Source: Actinomycetes bacterium (GTDB lineage Bacteria; Actinomycetota; Actinomycetes; Actinomycetales; Actinomycetaceae). Taken from it: 17,556 bases of DNA. The stretch covers positions 1 to 17,556 of the forward strand of contig JAFAAX010000059.1 of the NCBI GenBank assembly GCA_023426345.1, given 5' to 3'. Both the position numbers and the translations under genes were made by a program. Below, in pieces: positions 8,149 through 14,477 of the stretch. Below the pieces are notes generated by a model. That model did not search any database. It was given only the letters and a program-made list of their open reading frames with translations, and had not been told where the DNA came from. How positions within the stretch are numbered: position 1 is the stretch's first letter; the number at the start of each line of letters is the position of its first letter.

Positions 8149-10667
8149 GAGAGCACCCCCTCGTCGAGCGTCAGCGAACGTCGGCACAGCCGGTCCAGGC
8201 CGTCCGTGTCGTGGCTGATCACCAGCACGGCCAGGCCCTGCCGGCGCCGTCGCTCCAGCGCGTCGATGAGGAGGAGGCGGGACTCCGCGTCCAGACCGGC
8301 CAGCGGCTCGTCCAGGACGATCGCCGTCGGATCGGAGGCCAGGAGGCCCGCCAGGGCGACGCGGCGCATCTGGCCGCCGGAGAGCTGGTCGATGCCGCGC
8401 CGCTCCAACTCTGGCGGCAGGCCGACCTCCTCCATGGCGGCCCGCACCAGGCGGTCCTTCTCGGCGGGGTCGCCCTCGTCCCCCTGCCGGGAACCCGCGC
8501 GGGCGGCGGCCAGGATGTCGGATCGGACGGAGGGGCGCTGGAGCTGCAGGCGGGCGAACTGCATCGACATCGCGACGTCGCCGACGCGCTGGGTGACGGG
8601 CGTGCCGCCCAGGGTGCAGCGTCCCCAGGTGGGCGCGACCAGGCCGGTGAGCACGCGGGACAGGGTGGTCTTCCCGGACCCGTTGCCGCCGGTGATGAGC
8701 AGGGCGTCGCCGGGGGAGACGATGAGCGAGATGTCGTGGAGGACGACATGCTCCCACGGCGTGCCCACGTCGTAGGCCTGCGTGACACGGTCGGCCCACA
8801 AGTGCTCGACCTGCCGCCCGGGAGGCGGGACCCAGGCGGGTGCGGTGGGGGCGCCCTCGTCAATGGGGCCGCCGGGGAGGATGCCCGGATCTCGAGGCTC
8901 CGGTGGGGCGGATCTCGCGGCCGCACGTAGGCGGATCTCGCGGGAGACGTCGGACACGACGCGCCCCGATTCCATGCGGATGAGGCGGTCGGCGCCCGCG
9001 GCCTCCTCCGGATCGTGGGTGACGTGGACGACCGACGTGCCGCGCGCGGGCAGTCGGGACAGGATGCGGATGAGGTCGGCGCGCCCGGCGGGGTCGACCA
9101 TGGCCGTGGACTCGTCGGAGAGGAGCAGGCGGGGCCTGCGGGCGAGCGCTCCGGCCAGCGCCAGACGCTGCAGCTGCCCGCCGGACAGGTGCGCGGTGCG
9201 CGCCTCCCCCAAGCCGGCCAGTCCGACGAGGTCGAGGAGCTCTCGGACGTCGGTCGCCGCGCGCTCCTCGGGGGACAGGCCCCACAGGACGTCCTCGGCG
9301 GCCGTGTCGCCGAGCATCTGCAACTCGGAGCGCTGGGCCAGCAGGGCCGTGCCCCCCGGGCGTCCGAGTCCGACCGAGCCCGGGCGCTCGACGGCGCCCT
9401 CCGACGGATCGGCGCCGGCGAGCACCAGCGACAGGGTGGACTTGCCCGATCCGTTCGGCCCGACGATGACGGCGAACTCGCCCGAGCGGATCGCGAGGTC
9501 GATGCCGCGCAGGGCGTCGGCCTCCGGGCCGGCGTCCGTCGGCGCACCCGGATAGCGGTAACGCACACCGGTGAGCCGGACAGGGAGCGGGGCGGGCGCC
9601 GGCGCGGCCCCGCGGCCGGTGTGGCCGGTGTGGCCGGTGGGAGCGGCGTGGCTGGCGGGATCGGTCGACCGGCCGCGGGCGTCCTCGTCCTCCCGCGTCT
9701 GGCGGTCGAGCACCGCCTGCAACGGATCCCAGTCCGATCCCAGGCGCAGCCGCGCCAGCACGATCCGGAGGATCCAGAACGCCAGCAGCACCATGCCCGC
9801 CATCCCGAGGAGGACGCCGGCGGGGATGACCACGTACCACCAGGCCAACGCGGCGTTGAGCACCCGCGTCAACCAGTCGGTGATCGGGGCGAGGACGCTC
9901 CACCGCCCGAACAGGTCGAGGTAGCCCGTGATGGACACGCGCGTGGACTCCAAGACGAGGTCGCGCAGGTCGGACAGGAGCCACAGGGCGGCATCCGTCA
10001 GCGCGGCCACGGCGGCGCCCAACGCGACGCCCGCGATGGCGGCCCCGGTCATGCCGACGCGCCGCCGGACTAGGGCGCCGACCGCCGCCCCGCCAAGCGC
10101 CGCCTGGGCGACCGTCACCGCCGAGGTCGCCCCGCCCAGCGCCAGCGCCGTCAGAACCGTCACCGCGACCACGGCGACGCCGCTGCGGGCGCGCAGCCGA
10201 ACGGTGACCATGGCGATCGGCACAGCCGCCAGCATCTGGAAGACGCTCTGGAAGAACGGCATGATCGCCGATACGACGCCGAGCACCACGGCCAGGCCGC
10301 CGAGCAGTCCGACGGTCGCCACCTCGACCGGGGTGAGCGGCCCATGGCGCGCGGGCCCGGGGGGAGGCAGGAGATCGTCCGGGCCGATTCCCATGTCGTC
10401 CGTGAGGCCGTCGCGACGGGGATGGCGCTCATCGCGGGGACGCCCGGAGACGGAGCCAGAGGCGCGGTCGCGGTCGGTGCTCCGGGCGCGGTTGCGGTCG
10501 GAGTCGGTGTCGCGGTCGGAGTCAGGGGTGGACGAGGCCGATCCCGGCGCCGCGAGACCGAGTCCTGGCCCGGCCGCCATCGGCGATCCCGGCGCATGGG
10601 CCAGCTCTTCGGGAGAGAAATCCGAGCGCATGCGGCCGTAGCGCGGCTGGGACTCCGGGGACGTCAT
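8145..10667 (-). CDS. ECF transporter fusion: S-like membrane domain plus two ATPase domains
   Basis: One 840-residue polypeptide appears to combine substrate capture and both ATPases. Residues 1-110 are disordered and rich in DRD/DSD. Residues 113-308 hold about six hydrophobic helices resembling an S component. ATPase 1 spans ~363-580: Walker A GPNGSGKS (403-410), signature LSGGQ (494-498), Walker B LLLSDE (514-519), H-loop H551. ATPase 2 spans ~620-838: GGNGSGKT (660-667), LSGGQ (762-766), IVLDEP (783-788), H819. Both look catalytically complete. The architecture recalls mycobacterial Rv2326c (~697 residues), also beside an EcfT gene. I chose ATG 10667 because the reading frame upstream enters ybjQ DNA; ATG at codon 13 is also possible. 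Its ribosome-binding site is weak. The vitamin or metal carried is unknown. Confidence 0.88.
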   Translation of the reverse strand: MTSPESQPRYGRMRSDFSPEELAHAPGSPMAAGPGLGLAAPGSASSTPDSDRDTDSDRNRARSTDRDRASGSVSGRPRDERHPRRDGLTDDMGIGPDDLLPPPGPARHGPLTPVEVATVGLLGGLAVVLGVVSAIMPFFQSVFQMLAAVPIAMVTVRLRARSGVAVVAVTVLTALALGGATSAVTVAQAALGGAAVGALVRRRVGMTGAAIAGVALGAAVAALTDAALWLLSDLRDLVLESTRVSITGYLDLFGRWSVLAPITDWLTRVLNAALAWWYVVIPAGVLLGMAGMVLLAFWILRIVLARLRLGSDWDPLQAVLDRQTREDEDARGRSTDPASHAAPTGHTGHTGRGAAPAPAPLPVRLTGVRYRYPGAPTDAGPEADALRGIDLAIRSGEFAVIVGPNGSGKSTLSLVLAGADPSEGAVERPGSVGLGRPGGTALLAQRSELQMLGDTAAEDVLWGLSPEERAATDVRELLDLVGLAGLGEARTAHLSGGQLQRLALAGALARRPRLLLSDESTAMVDPAGRADLIRILSRLPARGTSVVHVTHDPEEAAGADRLIRMESGRVVSDVSREIRLRAAARSAPPEPRDPGILPGGPIDEGAPTAPAWVPPPGRQVEHLWADRVTQAYDVGTPWEHVVLHDISLIVSPGDALLITGGNGSGKTTLSRVLTGLVAPTWGRCTLGGTPVTQRVGDVAMSMQFARLQLQRPSVRSDILAAARAGSRQGDEGDPAEKDRLVRAAMEEVGLPPELERRGIDQLSGGQMRRVALAGLLASDPTAIVLDEPLAGLDAESRLLLIDALERRRRQGLAVLVISHDTDGLDRLCRRSLTLDEGVLS
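9614..9640 (-). repeat. 9-bp tandem repeat (three units) in the S-ATPase linker
   Basis: GGCCGGTGT is repeated at 9614, 9623 and 9632 (last base differs). In the transporter frame it encodes a short His-Thr-Gly repeat around residues 344-352, between the last membrane helix and the first ATPase. It may be a length-variable linker. Confidence 0.6.
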
Positions 10668-10792
10668 GGTCCCAGTGTGCCGTGCCGGGCCTCCGTCCGC
10701 CGACCGGCCGCTCTCCCTCAACCCGCGAGGTCCGGGATGGGCGGACTTCGCCGGGGGAGGGGGAAAGAGAAAGGTCAGGGCAGCTCGCGGGG

Positions 10793-11110
10793 TCAGAGGA
10801 CGACAGCCGTGCCGTTCGCGATGGCCGCGAGCATCCCGTTGTCGCTGCCCAGCGTGAAGTAGTCGACATGCACGCCGACGACGGCGTTCGCGCCCATCTG
10901 CTCGGCGCGCTGGCACATCTCCGTGACGGCCGTGGCGTAGGCCTGCTGCATCTCCTGCTCGTAGGCGGTGGACCGCCCGCCCACCAGGTTCCGGAATCCG
11001 GCGCCGATGTCCTTGAACATGTTGACGCCGGCGATGGTCTCTCCTGAGACCAGCCCGAGGTAGCGCTGGATGGGGTGCCCCTCGACGGTGGGGGTCGTGA
11101 CGACGAGCAT
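10793..11110 (-). CDS. YbjQ / DUF74 (UPF0145) family protein
   Basis: A 105-residue protein matching the YbjQ family, small proteins thought to assemble into pentamers of unknown role. Conserved stretches seen are TTPTVEGHPI near the start, YLGLVSGETIAGVNMFKD, EM-RA---GANAVVGV and a closing GTAVVL. I chose ATG 11110 because GGAGG lies five bases upstream. A longer frame to 11188 would translate the 5-bp satellite and is unlikely. It is divergent from the gdx exporter, sharing a ~195-bp spacer. Confidence 0.9.
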   Translation of the reverse strand: MLVVTTPTVEGHPIQRYLGLVSGETIAGVNMFKDIGAGFRNLVGGRSTAYEQEMQQAYATAVTEMCQRAEQMGANAVVGVHVDYFTLGSDNGMLAAIANGTAVVL

Positions 11111-11125
11111 GGGGGCCTCCGTGGT

Positions 11126-11150
11126 GGTGCGGTGCGGTGCGGTGCGGTGC
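11126..11150. repeat. 5-bp satellite (GGTGC)x5 in the ybjQ leader
   Basis: Five perfect GGTGC units followed by two degenerate ones (GGTTC, GGTCG). The array sits about 15-40 bp upstream of the ybjQ ATG, just ahead of the Shine-Dalgarno GGAGG on the minus strand. Confidence 0.85.
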
Positions 11151-11204
11151 GGTTCGGTCGGGCGACGCTGCGGCGATCGCCACGGCACGGGACAGACGCG
11201 CGCC

Positions 11205-11217
11205 AGTGTGCCACACT
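11205..11217. promoter_or_regulatory. Short palindrome between ybjQ and gdx, possible operator
   Basis: AGTGTG and CACACT are perfect 6-bp arms around one C. It lies mid-way between two divergent genes. The right arm could also serve as a -10 (CACACT, with GGGACA 17 nt upstream) for the riboswitch transcript. Both readings are weak. Confidence 0.25.
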
Positions 11218-11247
11218 CGCTCCTTGACGCCGCGAAACCGCGGGGTC

Positions 11248-11289
11248 CCGGACGAGGGAGCTGTACCCGGAGGGCGACAAGACGGCCGC
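11248..11289 (+). promoter_or_regulatory. Guanidine-III riboswitch (ykkC-III)
   Basis: An RNA that senses guanidinium and switches on export. The segment follows the known class-III core in order: CCGGACGAGG (11248-11257), GUACCCGG (11263-11270) and GACAAGACGG (11276-11285). CCGG at 11248-11251 can pair with CCGG at 11267-11270 (P1). GCUGU (11260-11264) can pair with ACGGC (11282-11286), closing the H-type pseudoknot. This closely matches the Thermobifida fusca class-III aptamer as I remember it. It ends about 6 nt before the AGGAGG ribosome site (11295-11300) of the Gdx-type exporter, which is the expected partner gene and suggests translational control. Confidence 0.9.
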
Positions 11290-11305
11290 AGAGCAGGAGG
11301 CTGTC

Positions 11306-11623
11306 ATGTCCTGGATCGTCCTGGTCGCCGCCGGCGTGTGCGAGGCGGGGTGGGCGCTGTCCCTCGGCCGCTCGGAGGGCTTCACCCGACTCGGGCCCAC
11401 CGTCACGTTCGCGGTCCTCATGATCCTCAGCGTCGCGGGCCTGGGCTACGCGATGCGCGAGCTGCCCGTCGGCACCGCCTACGCCGTGTGGACGGGGATC
11501 GGCGCGTCGCTGACGGTGACGGTCGCCATGATGACGGGCCAGGAGCCGCTGTCCGTCATCAAGGTGCTGCTGCTGGCCGGCATCGTCGGCTGCGTCGTCG
11601 GCCTCAAACTGGTCGAGGGCTGA
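11306..11623 (+). CDS. gdx: SMR-family guanidinium exporter (Gdx/SugE type)
   Basis: A 105-residue, four-helix small multidrug resistance protein that works as a dual-topology dimer and exchanges protons for guanidinium. It has the central E13, the SLGRSEGFTRLGP stretch after helix 1, and LPVGTAYAVWTGIGA in helix 3, which is typical of the Gdx branch rather than EmrE. AGGAGG lies five bases before the ATG. The guanidine-III riboswitch immediately upstream supports the substrate. It is a single protein rather than a heteromeric pair, and no guanidine-degrading (carboxylase) genes are nearby, so export seems to be the whole response here. Confidence 0.94.
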   Translation: MSWIVLVAAGVCEAGWALSLGRSEGFTRLGPTVTFAVLMILSVAGLGYAMRELPVGTAYAVWTGIGASLTVTVAMMTGQEPLSVIKVLLLAGIVGCVVGLKLVEG

Positions 11624-11635
11624 GCCGGCCCCTGA

Positions 11636-11655
11636 CCCGGACCGTTCCGGTCGGG
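11636..11655 (+). terminator. Weak hairpin after gdx
   Basis: CCCG and ACCG (one bulged G between them) pair with CGGT and CGGG around a TTC loop. No T-run follows, so it may only mark the end of convergent gdx and DUF1684 transcripts. Confidence 0.3.
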
Positions 11656-11698
11656 ACGATCCCCCGCCGACGCCGAGCCGCGCTGGCGGCGCCGCGCC

Positions 11699-12688
11699 TC
11701 ACCCGGCCGCCGGGCTGGGCCTCCTCTCGCCGGCCGTCACCGCGACGGGCACGTCGTTGCCCGGCGGAGGCGTCGGGCACGTCCCGTAGGCCGTGAAGTG
11801 GGCCGGGAAGTTCGTCGAGCGGTTGAAATCGACGAGGGCGTCCCATGCTCCGTCCACCGGTTGCGCCCCGGCCGTCGTCGACGGCGCTGATGATATTGGG
11901 GGCACGCGGCCGGGACCGGCGGGGCCGTCCTCGTCGGCGAGGACGGCCGAGCCGGGAAGGGCGACGGGAGCGGCGCGCCACCCGGACGTCTCGTCCCCGT
12001 TGGTCGGGTCGTGGAAGATCACCGAGGGCGACTCCGGTGAGCCGGTGACCTGCAGGTCCACCGTCGAGCCGTCGGGAAGCGACACCTGGACGCGGCCGAG
12101 CGCGGTGAGCCGCGTCGTGAGGCCCGGTTGGGCGCTGGGCACGGTGAACTCATGGGGCGCCGGGTCGGGTGTGAAGCGCGCGGGTCGGATCCACTCGGGC
12201 GAGAAGCCGTACGCCGGCACACCGTGGAAAGCGGCACGCGTGGGGGCCAACGGGTTGCGGATGCGGACCATGACGGCGCCACCGCGCTGGGCGACCTCGG
12301 CCTGGACGTCGCCGCACATCAACGAGCGGTCGGAGTCCCCGGTGGCGAGCCTCAGCGTGACGGTGCCGGTGACGGGCGCACCGTCCTGGGCGACGCCGGC
12401 GTCCTCGGGCAGAAGGACTTGGGCCTGCCAGTCCTCGCCGTCGGCCGAGGGCAGGGCGGACCCGCGGGCCGACCATAGGCCGGGGAACCCGGGAACCGCC
12501 TGGGGCGCGGCGTCGAGCCAGGTGAGTGACGTGAGGGACAGCCAGCCGTTGGGCTCGCGCAGGTCCTCCTCGCGCTGGGCGCGCCAGGCCAGCCAGTCGG
12601 CCTCCGTGGACGGCTCGGGCATGAGGGGGCGGGGAGCCGTGGGCGTGTCAGGCGCGGTGGTGTCCGGAGTGTCATCGGGTGCGGTCAT
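11699..12688 (-). CDS. DUF1684 family protein
   Basis: A 329-residue protein of unknown biochemical role. The family pattern is clear: W--WR--RE-DL-EPNGWLSLTSLTWL near residues 32-58, an FHGVPAYG and EWIRPARF region near 155-172, F-DPT-GDET near 225-235, then LVDFNRSTNFP, AYGTCPTPP and TAGER at the end. Two departures from what I recall of the family: about 40 low-complexity residues (Ala/Gly/Pro/Ser) sit between the DPTNG segment and DFNR, and the usual PPCAF cysteine is replaced (FPAHF). The ATG at 12688 has AGGAG six bases upstream. No signal peptide is seen, so it is probably cytoplasmic. Confidence 0.82.
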   Translation of the reverse strand: MTAPDDTPDTTAPDTPTAPRPLMPEPSTEADWLAWRAQREEDLREPNGWLSLTSLTWLDAAPQAVPGFPGLWSARGSALPSADGEDWQAQVLLPEDAGVAQDGAPVTGTVTLRLATGDSDRSLMCGDVQAEVAQRGGAVMVRIRNPLAPTRAAFHGVPAYGFSPEWIRPARFTPDPAPHEFTVPSAQPGLTTRLTALGRVQVSLPDGSTVDLQVTGSPESPSVIFHDPTNGDETSGWRAAPVALPGSAVLADEDGPAGPGRVPPISSAPSTTAGAQPVDGAWDALVDFNRSTNFPAHFTAYGTCPTPPPGNDVPVAVTAGERRPSPAAG

Positions 12689-12711
12689 GGGAACTCCTGG
12701 TCGAGGGAAGA

Positions 12712-12736
12712 CGCCGAGCCGTCGACGGGCTCGGCG
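12712..12736 (-). terminator. Hairpin terminator after chaB
   Basis: Perfect 9-bp stem CGCCGAGCC/GGCTCGGCG with a 7-nt loop. On the minus strand it is followed by TCTTCCC. It lies between the chaB stop and the DUF1684 start, which suggests the two are separate transcripts. Confidence 0.5.
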
Positions 12737-12788
12737 CTGCGGCCGCGGCGGGTGGGCGGCCAGGCGGGGACGGGGGAAGGAATCGGCG

Positions 12789-13019
12789 TCAGTCGCGCGG
12801 ATGCCAGCGGTCGTCGTCGCCCTTGGCGTACTTCTTCTTCACCGCGGCCCAGGCGACCGCGTGGGCGGTCTCCTCGCGGCTGGAGCCGCCGCGGCGCTCC
12901 GACGGCGTGTCGTACTGGTCCCAGGCGCTGTTGTACGCCTCCTTGTAGATGTCCTGGGCGTGCTGGGGGAGGACGCCCCGGACGGACTCCGGCAGGTCCT
13001 CGATGCGCGAATACGGCAT
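12789..13019 (-). CDS. chaB: ChaB family protein
   Basis: A 76-residue protein with the ChaB layout: MPYS-IEDLPESVR near the start, LP-HAQDIYKEAYNSAWDQY, an EETAHAVAWAAVKKKYAKGDD stretch and a short C-terminal W. ChaB in Escherichia coli was named as a regulator of the ChaA cation antiporter, but no antiporter gene is near here and its real role is unsettled. The ATG at 13019 has AGGAG seven bases upstream. The frame stays open further upstream, into the 230-bp repeat, but nothing there looks like a ChaB extension. Confidence 0.9.
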   Translation of the reverse strand: MPYSRIEDLPESVRGVLPQHAQDIYKEAYNSAWDQYDTPSERRGGSSREETAHAVAWAAVKKKYAKGDDDRWHPRD

Positions 13020-13142
13020 GATGTTCTCCTCTCCGGTTCGCCCTCCAGTGTGCCCGCGGTCACGGCGCCGTGCCACTGGGGCGCTGGAAACCTCGTGTGC
13101 GCGCGGTGCGTGCCCGTCCCGAGTTCTGAGGTTCATCGCCCA

Positions 13143-13372
13143 GCGGCAGGAGCGGGGTGAGCCCGGACTGCGCGAGGACGCCAAGTGGCGGAGCGGCCAC
13201 ACCAAATGCTCGGGCATGCTCGGGATTCGATTGAGCCCGACAACGCGTCTTCGCAGGTCACAGGCGCGGGCTCGTGACATGAGTCGGCGTGGTCGCCGAC
13301 CATTTGGTGTAGTCGTGCGGCGTGACGTGTCAGTGGGCGATGTCAGGCGCGCGTTCGAGTGACGAGGGCGAC
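13143..13372. repeat. 230-bp dispersed repeat, copy 1
   Basis: Direct copy of 16706-16935 with 10 substitutions and no indels over 230 bp (about 96% identity). It fills most of the chaB-vapC spacer; the rest of the spacer (13020-13142) shows only the chaB leader. Inside are a perfect 7-bp hairpin GTCGGCG/CGCCGAC (13283-13300), and the 10-bp word ACRCCAARTG at 13178 and 13199 (21 bp apart) and inverted at 13301-13310. It ends with GACGAGGGCGAC. The plus strand has an open frame ending in TGA in both copies, but 9 of the 10 differences change the amino acid, so it is probably not a protein gene. It has no terminal inverted repeats. Confidence 0.92.
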
Positions 13373-13390
13373 TCCTGCTCTCTGGGGCCG

Positions 13391-13798
13391 TCAGTCGAAT
13401 GGGACTGGGCGCAGGTCGAGTCCGTCGATACCCGCGAAGTCGGCGGGGTTCGCGGTGAACAGGGGAAGCCCGTTGGCGATCGCGATCGCAGCAATGAGCG
13501 CGTCGTAGGCGCGCGCCGCAGGCTTGCGACCGGATGCGCGCAATGCGGCGGAGACGTGGCCGAACGCCCGGGCTGAAGGGGCATCGAGGGGGAGGATCTC
13601 GAAGTCCGCCTCGGCCTGTTGGAGATGCGCCTGTCGGGCTGCGCGTTCCAGATCACTTGTCGCGACAAGAGGTCCGACCGACAGTTCTGCCAGCGTCACA
13701 GCGGTGATCACCGCGTCGTCAGGAAGCGCGCTCGGATCGGTGACCCGTCCCAGGAGGATGACGGTCGAGGTGTCGAGGACACCGCGCTCGCCGCTCAC
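13391..13798 (-). CDS. vapC: PIN-domain ribonuclease toxin (VapC-like)
   Basis: A 135-residue PIN-domain protein, expected to cleave RNA and slow growth when free of antitoxin. The acidic site is visible: D9 in GVLDTSTVI, E38 in TLAELSVG, D99 in AYDALIAAIA, and D120 in FTANPADF. The last part (IANGLPLFTANPADF then IDGLDLRPV) is typical of VapC. It starts with GTG at 13798, overlapping the antitoxin stop by 4 nt (GTGA), as is usual for such pairs. The gene's GC is slightly lower than its neighbours'. It lies inside the repeat-bracketed accessory segment, 18 bp from repeat copy 1. Confidence 0.93.
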   Translation of the reverse strand: MSGERGVLDTSTVILLGRVTDPSALPDDAVITAVTLAELSVGPLVATSDLERAARQAHLQQAEADFEILPLDAPSARAFGHVSAALRASGRKPAARAYDALIAAIAIANGLPLFTANPADFAGIDGLDLRPVPFD

Positions 13799-14040
13799 AG
13801 CGATGGGTCCAACAGTTCATCGACATCGGCATGGAACGCTGCGAGATCGACGGGAGGAAGCCGTGCGAAATCATTGAGGATTTGAGAGGTGGGTAGGCTC
13901 CTCCGCCGGAGGGGGACGAGCCGGGCGACATCGGCGCCGTCGCGCGTCACGACCAGACGCTCGCCCCGCTGAACACGGTCGAGGACATCGCCTCCATGGT
14001 TGCGAAGGTCACGTACGGTCACTGTCGGTGAGGCGTTCAT
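13795..14040 (-). CDS. vapB: Phd/YefM-type antitoxin partner of the PIN toxin
   Basis: An 81-residue antitoxin. The N-terminal half, VTVRDLRNHGGDVLDRV-RGERLVVTRDG-DVARLVPL, is a Phd/YefM DNA-binding fold; the C-terminal ~30 residues should wrap the toxin's active site. It precedes the toxin and overlaps it by 4 nt, giving coupled translation. The ATG at 14040 has no Shine-Dalgarno, and the -10 box lies six bases before it, which points to a leaderless mRNA. The pair is probably autoregulated through binding near that promoter. By fold it is Phd-type, although the toxin is VapC-like, a common actinobacterial combination. Confidence 0.9.
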   Translation of the reverse strand: MNASPTVTVRDLRNHGGDVLDRVQRGERLVVTRDGADVARLVPLRRRSLPTSQILNDFARLPPVDLAAFHADVDELLDPSL

Positions 14041-14046
14041 GCGGAG

Positions 14047-14055
14047 AGTGTATCA
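14047..14055 (-). promoter_or_regulatory. Extended -10 promoter of the toxin-antitoxin operon
   Basis: Minus-strand TGATACACT is an extended -10 (TG-N-TACACT). Six bases separate it from the antitoxin ATG, so transcription should begin at or next to the start codon. No clear -35 is seen, which fits an extended -10 promoter. Confidence 0.6.
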
Positions 14056-14477
14056 CCCGTGAGACGTTCCGCGCCTGCCGGACTTCCGACGATCCTCCGG
14101 TGAGGCTCCGCCGATTCTTCGCCCGCACGAATGCCGTCGGATCGGCTGCACGTGCCCGCCATGCGCGGCGGAACGCGCTGGCCACACGGGTCGGGGCAAG
14201 GCGGCATGGGAGGTGCGACATGACGCAGACAGCGTCGGGCCCGGCTGAGGCGGTCGATGAGACTCGTGTTCCGGTTCCGGGTGTCATCTTCAGTGCCCTG
14301 TCCGACCCCTGTCGGCGACGTGCGCAAACGCACGCGCGTCCGCGCTTACGAGGATGGACATCCCCCGACTAGGGTCGGTGGTCGCGCTCGCACGGCGACG
14401 TCGGACGCTGGCCGGTGCCGCGCGCACCGTCATGCCCGAAAGCGCAGATCGCCGTGCCCCAGAAAGGTTCCCATCCT
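14056..14477. other. Spacer between the divergent antitoxin and MFS genes
   Basis: About 420 bp. It contains the possible regulator remnant at 14220-14372, a perfect 6-bp hairpin CGTGCG-CAAA-CGCACG at 14319-14334, and a weak promoter candidate TTACGA (14346-14351) / TAGGGT (14370-14375) with an 18-bp gap pointing at the MFS gene. Nothing was recognised in 14056-14219. The MFS ribosome site AAAGG lies at 14463-14467. Confidence 0.4.
14220..14372 (+). pseudogene. Possible 5' remnant of an ArsR-type repressor
   Basis: An ATG at 14220 follows a very good ribosome site (GGGAGG, 6 bases away). The reading frame gives 50 residues with VPGVIFSALSDPCRRR around residues 19-34, which resembles the start of ArsR-family winged-helix regulators (typically ALSDPTRR-IL). 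The helix-turn-helix that should follow is missing; the frame runs into Arg/Pro-rich nonsense and stops. No continuation was seen in the other two frames. It lies just before the MFS exporter, where a repressor gene would be expected. It could instead be a short unrelated gene or chance similarity. Confidence 0.4.

Noticed and set aside
10668..11216. Upstream extension of the S-A-A transporter to a 1023-residue protein
   Set aside because: The extension reads through ybjQ in another frame and through the 5-bp satellite; the ATG at 10667 is the reasonable start.
11224..11253. TTGACG (11224) as -35 of the gdx promoter
   Set aside because: The bases 17-18 nt downstream (CCCGGA) are the start of the riboswitch and do not resemble a -10.
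13143..13363. Protein gene in the plus frame of the 230-bp repeat
   Set aside because: The frame is open in both copies, but 9 of 10 differences change the residue and there is no ribosome site or recognisable domain.
14415..14477. Longer MFS start at 14415
   Set aside because: No ribosome site precedes it and the added residues are not membrane or family-like; GTG 14478 has AAAGG upstream.
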